64,000 bases of DNA from Pseudomonadota bacterium (GTDB taxonomy: Bacteria > Pseudomonadota > Gammaproteobacteria > JAADHS01). The stretch spans positions 1 through 64,000 of the forward strand of contig JAKACW010000002.1 of NCBI GenBank assembly GCA_021821045.1. The letters run 5' to 3'. Below the pieces are notes generated by a model, which did no database searches, had not been told where the DNA came from, and saw nothing but the letters and a program-made list of their open reading frames with translations. Below, in pieces: positions 47,753 through 58,462 of this stretch. A program made the translations under genes and the position numbers. Each line of letters begins with the position of its first letter. The first letter of the stretch is position 1.

Positions 47753-48556
47753 ATGCAGCAAGAAAATCAAATTCCAGTCGTGATGGCGTTCGCCGGCAAC
47801 GATCCAACCGGTGGCGCGGGAATTCAGGCCGACATCGAAACCCTGGCCAGCATGGGCTGCCACGCCGCGCCCGTCGTCACCGCCGTTACCGTTCAGGACA
47901 CCCAGCACGTCAAAGAATACCACGCGGTCGACTCGTCTTTGCTCATTGCGCAGGCGCGCGCCGTGCTGGAAGATATGCCCGTCGCCGGCTTTAAGATCGG
48001 CATGCTGGGCAGCGTGCAAAACGTCGAAGCCATCCACACCATCTTGCGCGATTACCCGCAAGTACCTGTGGTCCTCGATCCCGTGTTGGCATCCGGCGCA
48101 GGCGACCCGCTGAGCGACGATGCGCTGCGCGACGCCATGACGACCTTGCTGTTTCCATTGACCACCGTTCTCACGCCAAATTCACTGGAAGCGCGCTTGC
48201 TGGCCCCCGAAGCGGACACCCTTGATGCCTGCGGCCAAGAGTTGCTGGATTTGGGCTGCGAATTCGTGCTGATCACCGGCGCGCACGAAGCGACTGCCGA
48301 GGTGCAGAACCGCCTTTATGGCAACCGAAGACTGCTGGAAACGTTCACGTGGCCCCGGCTCGCCAACAGTTACCACGGCTCGGGCTGCACCCTCGCGTCG
48401 GCGATCGCAGGCCTGCTCTCCCAAAGCCGCGAACCTTTCACGGCGATCTATGAAGCCCAGGAGTACACCTGGGAGACGCTGCAAGCGGGATATCGAATCG
48501 GTATGGGCCAACATCTGCCGAGCCGCCTCTACTGGGTCAACCAGGACACGCAATAA
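47753..48556 (+). CDS. thiD: Hydroxymethylpyrimidine (phosphate) kinase
   Basis: A 267-aa ribokinase-fold enzyme that phosphorylates HMP and HMP-P for thiamine synthesis. Motifs: FAGNDPTGGAGIQADIE (about 14-30), AVTVQDTQHV, KIGMLGS, VLDPVLASGAGDPL, LTPNSLEA and the anion hole YHGSGCTLASAIA (about 205-217). I start at ATG 47753; an in-frame GTG at 47720 is an alternative, and neither has a strong binding site. First of thiD-thiE-hemL, the Pseudomonas order. Confidence 0.93.
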   Translation: MQQENQIPVVMAFAGNDPTGGAGIQADIETLASMGCHAAPVVTAVTVQDTQHVKEYHAVDSSLLIAQARAVLEDMPVAGFKIGMLGSVQNVEAIHTILRDYPQVPVVLDPVLASGAGDPLSDDALRDAMTTLLFPLTTVLTPNSLEARLLAPEADTLDACGQELLDLGCEFVLITGAHEATAEVQNRLYGNRRLLETFTWPRLANSYHGSGCTLASAIAGLLSQSREPFTAIYEAQEYTWETLQAGYRIGMGQHLPSRLYWVNQDTQ

Positions 48557-48588
48557 ATAGCAGAACGGTCTTGAGCTCCTCCTTTACG

Positions 48589-49221
48589 ATGCGCGGCTTG
48601 TACGCCATTACCGATCCCGATTTGCTGGGCGGCGCTGCGCTGTTCACCGGCGTGGAGTGCGCCCTGCGGGGAGGCGCCGCTTTGATACAATATCGCGACA
48701 AATCGGCTGGCGCCGCGGAGCGAAAGCAGCGCGCCGTGGAACTCAAAGCGCTGTGCGACCGGTTCGGCGTGCCGCTGATCATCAACGATGATGTTACCCT
48801 GGCCCGCGCGATGGGCGCAGGCGTTCATCTTGGACGCGACGACGGCGCAGTAAGCGAGGCGCGACGCATCCTCGGCCCGTCCGCGCTCATTGGGGTGTCT
48901 TGTTACAATGAGATCGCGCGGGCGGAAGCGGCGGCGGCGCAGGGCGCATCATATGTCGCGTTCGGCCGGTTTTTCCCGTCCCGAACCAAGCCCGGCGAAA
49001 TTTATGCGGACCTCGCGTTGCTGGCGGAGTCCAAGCGTCGCCTCGGGATTGCCGTTGCGGCCATCGGCGGCATCACCGTCGACAACGCCGCGGCACTGAT
49101 CGAGGCAGGTGCGGATATGGTCGCCGTGATCGGTGGCGTATTCGCAGCAAACAACATCGAAGCGGCGGCGAGCCGCTTCGCAGATTTATTCGAACAAGAA
49201 ATGACGAACCACGAGGAATAG
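48589..49221 (+). CDS. thiE: Thiamine-phosphate synthase
   Basis: A 210-aa TIM-barrel enzyme joining HMP-PP and thiazole phosphate. Motifs: LIQYRDKS (about 31-38), [41 protein letters not shown] and [13 protein letters not shown] 48589 gives the usual length ([13 protein letters not shown]); an in-frame TTG six codons upstream is possible. 32 bases after thiD and followed directly by hemL. Confidence 0.96.
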   Translation: MRGLYAITDPDLLGGAALFTGVECALRGGAALIQYRDKSAGAAERKQRAVELKALCDRFGVPLIINDDVTLARAMGAGVHLGRDDGAVSEARRILGPSALIGVSCYNEIARAEAAAAQGASYVAFGRFFPSRTKPGEIYADLALLAESKRRLGIAVAAIGGITVDNAAALIEAGADMVAVIGGVFAANNIEAAASRFADLFEQEMTNHEE

Positions 49222-49225
49222 AAAA

Positions 49226-50506
49226 ATGACGCGATCCCACGAACTTTTCACGGCCGCGCAGCGCCACATTCCAGGCGGTGTAAATTCCCCCGTGCGCGCG
49301 TTTCGCGGCGTGGGCGGCGAGCCGCTGTTTTTTAAGAAAGGCAGTGGCGCATATTTGATCGACGAAGACGACAAGCGTTACATCGACTATGTCGCGTCAT
49401 GGGGTCCGATGCTGCTGGGTCATGCGCATCCGCAGGTGACGAAAGCGGTTGTCGAGGCGGCCCAGAACAGTCTCGGCTTCGGCGCCCCGACTCGCATCGA
49501 GATCGAAATGGCGGACTTGGTATGCAAACTCGTGCCGTCCATGGAAATGGTGCGCATGGTGAGCTCCGGAACCGAGGCCACCATGAGTGCCATTCGTCTC
49601 GCGCGCGGTTTCACGGGGCGGGACAAGATTGTCAAGTTCGAGGGCTGCTACCACGGCCACTCGGATTCGTTACTGGTCAAAGCGGGTTCCGGCGCACTGA
49701 CTCTGGGTGTGCCGACGTCGCCCGGCGTGCCGGTGGCATTGGCTGAGCACACGATTACACTCAACTACAACGACATTGACCAAGTCAAGGAAACGTTCGG
49801 CCACATCGGCGGACAAGTCGCCTGCGTCATTGTCGAGCCCGTCGCCGGCAACATGAATTGCATTCCGCCGGTGCCGGGATTCCTGGAGGGTTTGCGCGAA
49901 CTGTGCACGGAGTACGGTGCGGTACTCCTTTTCGACGAAGTGATGACCGGATTTCGCGTCGCCTTAGGCGGAGCCCAACAGTACTACGGCGTGACACCGG
50001 ACATGACCACCCTGGGTAAAGTCATCGGCGGCGGACTGCCCGTTGGCGCGTTTGGCGGCAAACGGGAAATCATGGAAATGATCGCGCCGCTGGGGCCGGT
50101 GTATCAAGCCGGAACGCTGTCGGGCAATCCGGTGGCGATGGCGGCGGGACTGGCGACCCTGAAGGGCGCGATGGCGCCCGGCTTCTACGACAAGCTGGCA
50201 CAAAAGACGCGGACGCTGGCTGAAGGCTTAGTCGGCCGCGCTAAAGCCAACAACGTGGCCATGACCTGCAACGTGGTCGGCGGCATGTTCGGCATTTTCT
50301 TTTCGCGGGAACAATCCATCAGCCGCTACAGCCAAGTGGTCACCTGCGACGTGGATCGGTTCAAATTGTTCTTCCACGGCATGTTGGAGCAGGGGGTTTA
50401 TCTTGCACCATCGGCGTTCGAAGCCGGGTTCGTTTCCGGCGCTCACACCGACGTCGATATCGACGCAACGCTGAAGGCGGCGGACAAAGTTTTGGCGACT
50501 CTCTAA
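49226..50506 (+). CDS. hemL: Glutamate-1-semialdehyde 2,1-aminomutase
   Basis: A 426-aa PLP enzyme that makes 5-aminolevulinate in the C5 haem pathway. Class III aminotransferase motifs: [17 protein letters not shown] near residue 14, [15 protein letters not shown] (about 122), [22 protein letters not shown], and the PLP-lysine in [18 protein letters not shown] (Lys about 267). GAGGAATAG provides the binding site inside the end of thiE. With hemE it is the second haem gene in the window, in a separate operon. Confidence 0.98.
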   Translation: MTRSHELFTAAQRHIPGGVNSPVRAFRGVGGEPLFFKKGSGAYLIDEDDKRYIDYVASWGPMLLGHAHPQVTKAVVEAAQNSLGFGAPTRIEIEMADLVCKLVPSMEMVRMVSSGTEATMSAIRLARGFTGRDKIVKFEGCYHGHSDSLLVKAGSGALTLGVPTSPGVPVALAEHTITLNYNDIDQVKETFGHIGGQVACVIVEPVAGNMNCIPPVPGFLEGLRELCTEYGAVLLFDEVMTGFRVALGGAQQYYGVTPDMTTLGKVIGGGLPVGAFGGKREIMEMIAPLGPVYQAGTLSGNPVAMAAGLATLKGAMAPGFYDKLAQKTRTLAEGLVGRAKANNVAMTCNVVGGMFGIFFSREQSISRYSQVVTCDVDRFKLFFHGMLEQGVYLAPSAFEAGFVSGAHTDVDIDATLKAADKVLATL

Positions 50507-50557
50507 CATTTGTCGCGGCGAAGTGTTCGGCGACGTGACATCAGCCGGTTCCAGTGC

Positions 50558-53500
50558 ATGAACGCACGTTGGTCTCGACGACGAGGGTGGTGTTTGGCGG
50601 CCTTGATCTTAAGCTCGGCCGCCGTCGGCGAGCCCGTGCGGGTCATTGCCGTCGAACCGCAGGTTACGCCAATCGGTCATACCGCCCAGGTGACCCTGAC
50701 ACTCAATCAGGCTGCCGACATTGACAGTGTCAGCCTTGCGCCCGGAGGCGCCGATCTGCGTGAAACACACGAGTTCGAGACAGCGATAACGCGGGCCGCA
50801 ACGGGCAGCCAGTCGACGTTTGTCTTGCACGAGGACGGCAGCGCGTCAACCATTGTTCCCGAGACAGGGGGCCTGCAAGTCGACGCATTGCTGCCCGCCG
50901 CCACCCTAGACCCCAACGCGCTCGTCGCATTCGATGGTCGGACCGCGGTTGCCGTGAACGCAAAGGGCGAACTCGTTATCGGCGACCTCGCGACCAAGCG
51001 TTGGATGCGATCAAATCTGTCATGGGATTCGACCGAAACGCTGCAAGATCTGGCGGTCGACAACGGCTTTTGCATTGTTGCGACGACGCATTCGCTGCTT
51101 GGATTGAACATCAGCGGGGCAGCGGAAGATGCCGTGGAGCGCATCGCGTTCGATGAACCCCTTCAGTCCATCGCGATGTCCTTTCCGCTTGTCGTCGTGG
51201 GGTTTGAGCGCCACATCGTCGTTTACCTCGTGGGTGACGACAAATCGCTTGTTCGCCAAGGCAGCGTCGACGCCACGCACAAGATCGCGGACGTCGGCGT
51301 GTCGAATCAAATTGCCGCGGCGGCGCTGGGCGAGGGCGGAATCATGCTCGTCGATGTTGGCGATCCGCAGCAGCCGCTATGGCTGAGTCGTTACGGAAAT
51401 ATTGGCGACGTTCAAAGCATCCAACTGACCGACAACAAGCTGATGGCCATTGAACGCTCGGGCCGACACTTGGTTTTCGACATTTCCAACGCGACCGCGC
51501 CCGTCGTCACCCACGCCATCCGCGGTCGTGAGCAGGCGCTTGGAGTCGGACTCAACGAAGATGCGGCGTGGCTCGTCGACAAGCAGAAACTCGCGCTCTG
51601 GGACATACGCTACAGCGAACCGCGCCTAAGCAATGCCGATCTGGACGCGGGCCAGGGCGTCAACTATGGCGGCCAGCGCAGAGCGTTTTTCGATGCCTCA
51701 ACGAAACGTTTGTTTGTCGCCGATTGGTTTTCCGGCATGCACATCTACGATGTCTCCGAACCGAAGCGACCGCGCTTGTTGTCAACGTTTCACACGCCTG
51801 GCTCTTCCAAGGGCGTGACGGTTCGCGACAATCTCGCCTATGTCGCCGACGACGACCATGGCTTGCAGATCGTCGATGTCGCGGATCCGACCGCGCCGAA
51901 ACTTGCTGCCGCCTTAGCGTTAACCGGCTTGGCCTATACGCCGGTCCTCGACGGCGACCGGCTGTTCATGGCCAGTCATCACGGTGGGTTTCAGATCATC
52001 GACATCGCCAATCCGTTCGATCCAAAGTTGATCGGTAGTTATGATACGCCCGGCAAAGCCTGGTCCTTGGCGTTGGCGCAGAATGTTCTCATCGTTGCTG
52101 ATTCGGAGGGCGGCTTGATTGGCTTCAACATTGCTAACCCGGAGCACCCCGAGCCGGTGTGGGAGTTCAATCCAGGCGGCCATGCCGAGGACGTGGTGGT
52201 CGATGGGACGCTGGCGTTCGTGGCGTTTTTCGATGGCAGTGTGTACAGCGTTGATGTTTCCGATCCCATGCAGCCCAAAGTGCTCGGACAAGGGAGAACG
52301 CCGGGCAACGCCCGCGGGCTGGCAAAGCGCGGCAATGTTCTCTACGTCGCAAACTGGCTCGCCGGCGTGGTTGCGATGGATGTCAGCGATGCCGAGGACC
52401 TGCGACTCGGCGATCGGCTGGACACCGACGGCGCAACATGGGGCGTTTCCCTCGGTGGCGATGGCGAACTGTTTGCGCTGGATTGGTGGGGCGGCTTAGT
52501 CGTGCTGGGCGAGCGCGACGATAGCGGTCTTTTCGTCATTGGGCGATACAACCAATTCGGCGCCGTGAACGATCTCGCCGTGATGGACAACTACCTGATA
52601 ACCGCCGAGGGCGATTTCGGCGTTCAGATCTACGACATCAACAACCCACTCAATCCGACGTGGGCCGCGGGACTGGAGTTGGGGCACGCCGCCAAACATC
52701 TTGCCATCGCGGATAGACGGGCGTTCATTGCCACTGACGGAAATCGAATCGAGGAGGTTGACCTCAGCTCGCCGTTCAATCCGCTCGGCATTGGATTGAT
52801 CAAAACCGACGAAGAGGTATCGCGCATCAAAGCCGATGGCAACGCCGTCGCCTATCTCGCCAGCGGCCAAACACTTTGCGCTTTCGACGCACGCGCGGCG
52901 GATCCGCCCCGTTGCCACCGCTTCGACGGCGGCGTTGCGGACTTCGACGTGTCGCGCGGAACCGTTATCGCGGCCACCGCTAACCGCGTGTGGCGCTGGA
53001 CGCTGGACGGCTATCCCGATCAAATCGACGCGACATTCGCGGTCGACGGTCCGACCCGGTTTGTTCGCGCGCATCCACAGGGAATACGCGTGATAAACCA
53101 GGACTACCGCATCGGTCGCTACGATGACACCACCAAATCCTATGAGCCGGGTGACATGCCGCACGAGGTCGGGCAAGCACACGACGTGGCGTTGGATGGC
53201 GATCGGGTGGCGTTCGCGACGGAGGAGGGGGTGCGCATAGTTGAGATCACACCTGACGGCGGCGCAGCAAGCACACGCTACGACGCCGCGCGATCAATCA
53301 CGGGCCTGGCCACTCACAATGGCGTCATTTATGGGGCATCAGCTCGATCCATTTTCGCCGTCGACCCCCTGGACGCCGTGACATGGTCCAAACTCGTGGA
53401 CGATCAAGTCCTAGTGGACGTTCCGCCGGACTTGCCGGAGGGCAGCTACCATGTCGTCGCCCGGATCGGCGGCAATGCCGTCGTGTTCGCAAACACGGTG

Positions 53501-53623
53501 CGCCGCCAACTGAAGGGCTTCGCAAAACCCGATATTACCCTTGAAGAACTCAATAAATTCCGCGAGCAACAGCGCGAAAGCGACGACACAACAACGCCGA
53601 ACGCAGCACCGCGCCCCGATTGA
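50558..53623 (+). CDS. Large secreted LVIVD-repeat beta-propeller protein
   Basis: A 1021-aa protein with a signal peptide (WCLAALILSSAAVG, cleaved near residue 23-25). An N-terminal Ig-like stretch (RVIAVEPQVTPIGHTAQVTLTL) is followed by many LVIVD-type repeats of about 42 residues, each ending in a phrase such as GLQIVDVADPTAPKL, GFQIIDIANPFDPKL, SVYSVDVSDPMQPKV or GVQIYDINNPLNPTW. At least eight copies are visible, and the repeats continue in weaker form to about residue 900. The C-terminus has another beta-sandwich (DVPPDLPEGSYHVVARIGGNAVVFAN). No catalytic motif. Probably a surface or periplasmic binding protein. An earlier TTG start (50510) is less likely than ATG 50558. Function unknown. 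Confidence 0.85.
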   Translation: MNARWSRRRGWCLAALILSSAAVGEPVRVIAVEPQVTPIGHTAQVTLTLNQAADIDSVSLAPGGADLRETHEFETAITRAATGSQSTFVLHEDGSASTIVPETGGLQVDALLPAATLDPNALVAFDGRTAVAVNAKGELVIGDLATKRWMRSNLSWDSTETLQDLAVDNGFCIVATTHSLLGLNISGAAEDAVERIAFDEPLQSIAMSFPLVVVGFERHIVVYLVGDDKSLVRQGSVDATHKIADVGVSNQIAAAALGEGGIMLVDVGDPQQPLWLSRYGNIGDVQSIQLTDNKLMAIERSGRHLVFDISNATAPVVTHAIRGREQALGVGLNEDAAWLVDKQKLALWDIRYSEPRLSNADLDAGQGVNYGGQRRAFFDASTKRLFVADWFSGMHIYDVSEPKRPRLLSTFHTPGSSKGVTVRDNLAYVADDDHGLQIVDVADPTAPKLAAALALTGLAYTPVLDGDRLFMASHHGGFQIIDIANPFDPKLIGSYDTPGKAWSLALAQNVLIVADSEGGLIGFNIANPEHPEPVWEFNPGGHAEDVVVDGTLAFVAFFDGSVYSVDVSDPMQPKVLGQGRTPGNARGLAKRGNVLYVANWLAGVVAMDVSDAEDLRLGDRLDTDGATWGVSLGGDGELFALDWWGGLVVLGERDDSGLFVIGRYNQFGAVNDLAVMDNYLITAEGDFGVQIYDINNPLNPTWAAGLELGHAAKHLAIADRRAFIATDGNRIEEVDLSSPFNPLGIGLIKTDEEVSRIKADGNAVAYLASGQTLCAFDARAADPPRCHRFDGGVADFDVSRGTVIAATANRVWRWTLDGYPDQIDATFAVDGPTRFVRAHPQGIRVINQDYRIGRYDDTTKSYEPGDMPHEVGQAHDVALDGDRVAFATEEGVRIVEITPDGGAASTRYDAARSITGLATHNGVIYGASARSIFAVDPLDAVTWSKLVDDQVLVDVPPDLPEGSYHVVARIGGNAVVFANTVRRQLKGFAKPDITLEELNKFREQQRESDDTTTPNAAPRPD

Positions 53624-53676
53624 GGCCGCGCTATACTAACTTGTGAAACCGAACCGTCTTGCCAAAGGGGATATCC

Positions 53677-54270
53677 ATGCCCGTTGAAGTCAAAAGCAGC
53701 AAAGAGCTTAAACCCGGCGATCTTTACGAAGATTCGCTCAAGCATCCGTGCCTGTGCGTCAATCGCAACGGAACGGAAGTCTCGGGCATTTCGATGGTCG
53801 ACGGCTCGTATCCGCGCTGCGACGATCTGAACCATACGACGCTGCGCCGTTTGACTGTCGAGGAAGCGTGGCATTGGCGCATTCATGGACCGCGTGACCG
53901 TGAGTTGTCGCCGCACCAGCAGTGGTGGGAGAAGAAGCCGGCCTACCTGGTCAATCCCGCGCACTACCTCGAAAATCTGTATTTCTTCGCGCTGTACCAA
54001 GTCGAGTGGAACGAAGAAGCGTTGCAGCGCCTAGGTTCGCCCATTCGCCATGAGTGGCGCGAAATCGAATCCTTTATCGAGGACAAAGGTTCCACGGGCA
54101 AGGCCGTTATTTCCTTTCGCGTTTTCGGCAGCGAACGCTCCGGCCGGGTCAAGGTGGAAGCGCACAAGACACCCAAGGACTGGTTGTTCGACGATCTCAC
54201 ATTGGAGGTCGATGGCGAAAAAGAGCCGCTGGCATTGATTCAAAACGGCATGGATGTGACGACCCGCTGA
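53677..54270 (+). CDS. Conserved hypothetical protein, possible Coa1-like domain
   Basis: A 197-aa soluble protein. The N-terminal half (KPGDLYEDSLKHPCLCVNRNGTEVSGISMVDGSYPRCDDLNHTTLRRLT) contains three Cys and reads like a small beta-barrel. The C-terminal half (GKAVISFRVFGSERSGRVKVEAHKTPKDWLFDDLTLEVDG) has the two-strand, G-x-G-x-V-x-V-x-A-x-K-x-x-x-x-W pattern of the Coa1/Tim21 fold, which I infer with low confidence. ATG 53677 after AAAGGGGAT. Stands alone behind the LVIVD gene. Real function unknown. Confidence 0.75.
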   Translation: MPVEVKSSKELKPGDLYEDSLKHPCLCVNRNGTEVSGISMVDGSYPRCDDLNHTTLRRLTVEEAWHWRIHGPRDRELSPHQQWWEKKPAYLVNPAHYLENLYFFALYQVEWNEEALQRLGSPIRHEWREIESFIEDKGSTGKAVISFRVFGSERSGRVKVEAHKTPKDWLFDDLTLEVDGEKEPLALIQNGMDVTTR

Positions 54271-54285
54271 CACGGGCTTAATTGC

Positions 54286-54390
54286 AGAAGCGGATTTATC
54301 CGCGATAGCAATGGCTGATGTGAACGAATCGGAGTGAAAAATCGCGGTTAAAGCCGCTCCTACGAGAGCCGTAGGAGCGGCAAAATCGAT
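54286..54390. repeat. Cluster of three REP-like elements before the end of fbp
   Basis: GAAGCGGATTTATCCGCGAT (about 54287-54306), ATCGCGGTTAAAGCCGCTCC with TAC (54341-54363) and GTAGGAGCGGCAAAATCGAT (54371-54390) share the GGAGCGG/CCGCGAT units seen elsewhere. The last two face each other and overlap the fbp stop codon, so their hairpin may also end fbp transcription. Confidence 0.75.
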
Positions 54391-55397
54391 TAGCTCTCTT
54401 TGTGATACTGAATGACACGATCCACTTCATTCTTTGAGCCAAGAATGACCGGAACACGCTGGTGCAGATTGTCGGGTTGAATGTCCAGGATACGCTCGCG
54501 ACCCGTGGATGAAACACCGCCCGCCTGTTCGACGATGAACGACATCGGGTTCGCTTCATACATCAGGCGCAGACGTCCGGGTTTGGATGGATCCTTGGTG
54601 TCGCGCGGATACAGGAAAATCCCGCCGCGGGTCAGAATGCGATGCACTTCGGCGACCATGGAGGCCACCCAGCGCATGTTGAAATCTTGCTTGCGGGGTC
54701 CCGTCTTGCCGGCCAAACACTCATTGATATAGCGCGTCACCGGCGGCTCCCAGAACCGTGAATTCGACGCGTTGATCGCGAACTCCTTGGTGTCCGCCGG
54801 AATCTTCATTTTCGGATGGGTGAGGACGAATTCGCCGACGCTCTGATCCAGCGTAAATCCGTCCACGCCGTTGCCGGTGGTGATCACCAGCATGGTCGAC
54901 GGCCCGTAGAGGGCGTAGCCGGCACAAACTTGCTGCGTACCGGGTTGCAGGAAGTCCTTCGCGGTCGGTTCTTTCACACCTTCCGGACAGCGCAGAATAG
55001 AGAAGATCGTGCCGACGGAGATATTCACATCGATATTGGACGAACCATCGAGAGGATCGAACACCAGCAAGTATTTGCCGCGCGGGTACTTGGCGGGAAT
55101 GGGGTAGATTTCTTCCATTTCCTCGGACGCAAGCGCCGCAAGGTGCCCGGTCCATTCGTTGCAGCCGATAACGACATCATTGGAAATGACGTCCAACTTT
55201 TTCTGGGCTTCGCCTTGAACGTTGTCCGAACCGGCACCGCCCAAGACGCCCGCCAGAGCGCCTTTGTTGACCGCGGCTGAAATCACTTTGCACGCTGTCG
55301 CCACATCGTTGAGCAGCGCGGTGAACTCGCCGCTGACCGCCGAGTAGCGGCGTTGTTCTTCGAGAATAAACTGTGTAAGAGAAACGCTGTTGTACAT
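54390..55397 (-). CDS. fbp: Class 1 fructose-1,6-bisphosphatase
   Basis: A 335-aa gluconeogenic phosphatase. The metal and substrate motif [24 protein letters not shown] (about 113-136) and the C-terminal [20 protein letters not shown] (about 275-294) with the active-site Tyr/Glu are present. Full length, ATG 55397. It stands alone and is divergent from rlmI. Together with glgP, pgl and glk it points to active sugar storage and turnover. Confidence 0.97.
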   Translation of the reverse strand: MYNSVSLTQFILEEQRRYSAVSGEFTALLNDVATACKVISAAVNKGALAGVLGGAGSDNVQGEAQKKLDVISNDVVIGCNEWTGHLAALASEEMEEIYPIPAKYPRGKYLLVFDPLDGSSNIDVNISVGTIFSILRCPEGVKEPTAKDFLQPGTQQVCAGYALYGPSTMLVITTGNGVDGFTLDQSVGEFVLTHPKMKIPADTKEFAINASNSRFWEPPVTRYINECLAGKTGPRKQDFNMRWVASMVAEVHRILTRGGIFLYPRDTKDPSKPGRLRLMYEANPMSFIVEQAGGVSSTGRERILDIQPDNLHQRVPVILGSKNEVDRVIQYHKES

Positions 55398-55575
55398 CGT
55401 CTTTTCCTTGTAGTGTGAATGCTTGCCACCACAATGCGGGTCGCGGCGGCGAAGGAGCGAAGGACTGGGAATCGTCTCAGTGCGATCCGGCAGTGCTGGC
55501 CCGAAAAAGGCGGTATTATGCTGTTTTTTCGGAAAAAAATAAAGTCAAAACCTTTCTTTCAAGGATAGTTTAAAC

Positions 55576-56793
55576 ATGGGCAATTCGCGCCAGCATCCTC
55601 CCTATGCGCCCCTCAGGCTCAAAAAAAACGAGGAACGCCGCATCAAGGGCGGGCATACCTGGGTGTTTAGCAACGAAGTGGACACCCAAGCCACGCCGCT
55701 CACGGGGTTCGCGCCCGGCCAACCGGTGGTCATCGAGGACGCCCGCGGGCTGGCGTTGGGGGCGGGCTATGTCAACCCGCACACCCTGATCTCCGCCAGA
55801 ATCGTCACCCGCAACCCTCACGCCGCCATTGATCGGGCATTCTTCACCTCCCGGCTCAAGGAAGCGCTTGCGGTGCGGAAGCGAATGTTCGGCGAACCTT
55901 ACTACCGCTGGGTTTATGGCGACAGCGACGGATTGCCCGGTCTGGTGGTCGACCGCTTTGGCCCCCTCGTGGTGGTTCAGATCAGCACCGCGGGAATGGA
56001 AATCGTCCTGGACGATATCGTCAGCGCCATCGACACCCTCGTCGACCCCTCCGTGATCGTGCTGCGCAACGACGGCGGTGCGCGCGACTTGGAGCAGTTG
56101 CCCAAGTATTCCCGTGTCTGTAAAGGGGATGCGCCGGATCATTTGATCGTTTTTGAAAACGGCGCGCGCTACGCTGCGCCCTTGCTCGAAGGCCAAAAGA
56201 CCGGCTGGTTTTTCGATCACCGCATGAACCGCGCGGCCTTGCGCCGCTACGTCAAGAATCAATCGGTGCTCGATGTGTTCAGCTACGTCGGGGGCTGGGG
56301 CATTCAGGCGGCGCTGGCTGGCGCCGAGTCCGTGACCTGCCTGGATGTTTCCGAAAAGGCATTGGGGTTTGCCGCCGAGAACGCCCGTCACAACGACGTC
56401 TCCGCAAATTTCTCGACCCTGGCAGGCGATGCCTTCGAACTGCTAAAGAGCCTGCGCGACGAACGCCGGCGCTTCGATGTGATCATTCTCGACCCGCCGG
56501 CCTTTATACAGAAAAAGAAAGACTTGAAGAACGGCGAGACCGCCTATCGACGTTTGAATCAAGCCGCGATGCAGATTCTGTCGAAGGACGGCATTCTGGT
56601 ATCCGCGTCATGTTCCTCCTACCTCAGCGGCGATGCGCTGCAGGACATCATTCGTCAGGCCTCGCGTCACATCGATCGCCAGGTACAAATTCTGGAAACC
56701 GGCCACCAAGGGCCCGATCACCCGGTGCATCCGTCGATTCCGGAAACCCGCTATCTCAAAGCATTCTTTTGCCGCGTGGCGCCGACGTTTTAG
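55576..56793 (+). CDS. rlmI: 23S rRNA m5C1962 methyltransferase
   Basis: A 405-aa SAM enzyme. PUA domain at the N-terminus (PLRLKKNEERRIKGGHTWVFSNEVD), a central domain (WVYGDSDGLPGLVVDRFG), then a class I methyltransferase with FSYVGGWGIQAALAGA (about 234), IILDPPAF (about 305) and SCSSYL carrying catalytic Cys (about 341-343). It methylates C1962 of 23S rRNA. AAGGATAG binding site before ATG 55576. Alternatives within the RlmI/RlmK family are less fitting because the order PUA then MTase and the length match RlmI. Confidence 0.93.
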   Translation: MGNSRQHPPYAPLRLKKNEERRIKGGHTWVFSNEVDTQATPLTGFAPGQPVVIEDARGLALGAGYVNPHTLISARIVTRNPHAAIDRAFFTSRLKEALAVRKRMFGEPYYRWVYGDSDGLPGLVVDRFGPLVVVQISTAGMEIVLDDIVSAIDTLVDPSVIVLRNDGGARDLEQLPKYSRVCKGDAPDHLIVFENGARYAAPLLEGQKTGWFFDHRMNRAALRRYVKNQSVLDVFSYVGGWGIQAALAGAESVTCLDVSEKALGFAAENARHNDVSANFSTLAGDAFELLKSLRDERRRFDVIILDPPAFIQKKKDLKNGETAYRRLNQAAMQILSKDGILVSASCSSYLSGDALQDIIRQASRHIDRQVQILETGHQGPDHPVHPSIPETRYLKAFFCRVAPTF

Positions 56794-56842
56794 TCGATAT
56801 GGATTTTGATCCGTCCGGCACTCAACGCGTACAATTCAACTC

Positions 56843-57643
56843 ATGATTAACTACCCCGCCATTGATCCGGTCGCAATCGCCCTCGGTCCTGTGAAAATCC
56901 ACTGGTACGGAATCATGTACCTCGTGGGGTTCGTCGGCGCCTGGTGGGCCGGCACGTATCGCTCCAAAAAACCCGAATTCGCACCGTGGACGCCGGAGCG
57001 CATGAGCGACGTGTTGTTTTACGGCGCCATGGGGGTCATTGTCGGCGGCCGACTTGGCTACATTCTGTTTTACGATTTGGAAAACGTGCTTAATGAGCCT
57101 CTGCGGATAATCCGGATCTGGGAAGGCGGCATGTCCTTTCACGGCGGATTGCTCGGCGTCATCGCGGCGATGTGGCTGTTTGGACGCAAAGTCCGGCAAC
57201 CATTTTTTCAGGTGACGGATTTCATCGCACCATTGGTACCCATCGGTTTGTTCGCCGGCCGCATCGGCAACTTTATCAACGGCGAATTGTGGGGAAAGCA
57301 GTCGGACGTGCCGTGGGCGATGGTGTTCCCCAGCGGTGGCGAGGTGGCTCGTCATCCCAGCCAACTTTATCAAGCCGCGCTGGAAGGCATCGCGCTGTTC
57401 GTCATCTTATGGTTCTTCTCGCGCAAGCCCAAACCCACCATGGCGGTGTCGGGCATGTTTCTGCTGTGCTACGGCGTGTTTCGGTTCGTGGTGGAGTTTG
57501 TTCGCGTTCCCGATCAACATTTGGGCTATCTCGCGCTAGAATGGGTCACGATGGGCCAGATACTTTCGCTTCCCATGATTCTTTTCGGTGCGTTTCTCTT
57601 GGCTTGGGCCTACAAGGGCAAAACGAAAACATCCGTCGCTTAA
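56843..57643 (+). CDS. lgt: Prolipoprotein diacylglyceryl transferase
   Basis: A 266-aa seven-helix inner-membrane enzyme, the first step of lipoprotein maturation. Signature: [15 protein letters not shown], the catalytic His in [10 protein letters not shown] (about 103) and [17 protein letters not shown] (about 135-151) with the essential Arg. ATG 56843. First of lgt-thyA-folA. It serves the lipoproteins PilP and the M48 protease encoded here, among others. Confidence 0.98.
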   Translation: MINYPAIDPVAIALGPVKIHWYGIMYLVGFVGAWWAGTYRSKKPEFAPWTPERMSDVLFYGAMGVIVGGRLGYILFYDLENVLNEPLRIIRIWEGGMSFHGGLLGVIAAMWLFGRKVRQPFFQVTDFIAPLVPIGLFAGRIGNFINGELWGKQSDVPWAMVFPSGGEVARHPSQLYQAALEGIALFVILWFFSRKPKPTMAVSGMFLLCYGVFRFVVEFVRVPDQHLGYLALEWVTMGQILSLPMILFGAFLLAWAYKGKTKTSVA

Positions 57644-57654
57644 CAGGGGAACCC

Positions 57655-58449
57655 ATGCAGCAGTACCTCGACCTCCTGCGTCACGTTCGCAACCACGGCG
57701 TTGAAAAAAGCGATCGCACGGGAACCGGAACCCTGAGCGTGTTCGGTTACCAGATGCGCTTTAATCTCGCGCAAGGCTTTCCGGCGGTAACCACGAAAAA
57801 ACTCCACTTTCGGTCCATTGTTCATGAATTGCTGTGGTTCTTGCGGGGCGACACCAACGTTGGCTATCTGCGCGACAATGGCGTGACGATTTGGGACGAA
57901 TGGGCCGACGAAAACGGCAACCTCGGGCCCGTTTATGGCAAACAGTGGCGCAGCTGGGCCAGGCAAGACGGTTCCACGATCGACCAAATCAGCCAAGTTA
58001 TCGAGACCATCAAGCGCGATCCCGATTCGCGGCGCATGATCGTGAGCGCCTGGAATGTCGGCGAGCTGGATCAAATGGCTCTGGCGCCGTGCCATGCGTT
58101 TTTTCAGTTCTATGTCGCGCAAGGCAAGCTGTCGTGCCAGTTATATCAACGCAGCGCGGATATCTTCCTCGGGGTGCCATTCAACATCGCGTCGTACGCC
58201 TTGCTCACCCTCATGATCGCGCAAGTGACGGGACTGAAGGCGGGAGACTTTATTCATACGCTTGGCGACGCGCACCTTTACTTGAATCATCTTGAGCAAG
58301 CGGACGCCCAGCTGGCACGCCAGCCGCTGCACCCGCCACAAATGAAACTGAACCCGCAAGTAACCTCGATTCTTGATTTTACCTACGACGACTTTCAGCT
58401 CGTCGACTACGAGTGCCATCCGGCAATCAAAGCGCCGGTGGCGGTGTAA
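57655..58449 (+). CDS. thyA: Thymidylate synthase
   Basis: A 264-aa enzyme methylating dUMP with 5,10-methylene-THF, exactly the E. coli length. Nucleophile Cys in [13 protein letters not shown] (about 146), folate/dUMP contacts [34 protein letters not shown] (about 165-184) and [10 protein letters not shown] start at ATG 57655 with AGGGG upstream; the same frame remains open upstream inside lgt but that is not coding. dihydrofolate produced here is recycled by the neighbouring folA. Confidence 0.98.
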   Translation: MQQYLDLLRHVRNHGVEKSDRTGTGTLSVFGYQMRFNLAQGFPAVTTKKLHFRSIVHELLWFLRGDTNVGYLRDNGVTIWDEWADENGNLGPVYGKQWRSWARQDGSTIDQISQVIETIKRDPDSRRMIVSAWNVGELDQMALAPCHAFFQFYVAQGKLSCQLYQRSADIFLGVPFNIASYALLTLMIAQVTGLKAGDFIHTLGDAHLYLNHLEQADAQLARQPLHPPQMKLNPQVTSILDFTYDDFQLVDYECHPAIKAPVAV

Positions 58450-58462
58450 GCGAGGCCCGACC

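Noticed and set aside
57172-57654. Upstream extension of the thyA frame inside lgt
   Set aside because: ThyA from ATG 57655 has the exact family length; the extension is out-of-frame lgt sequence.
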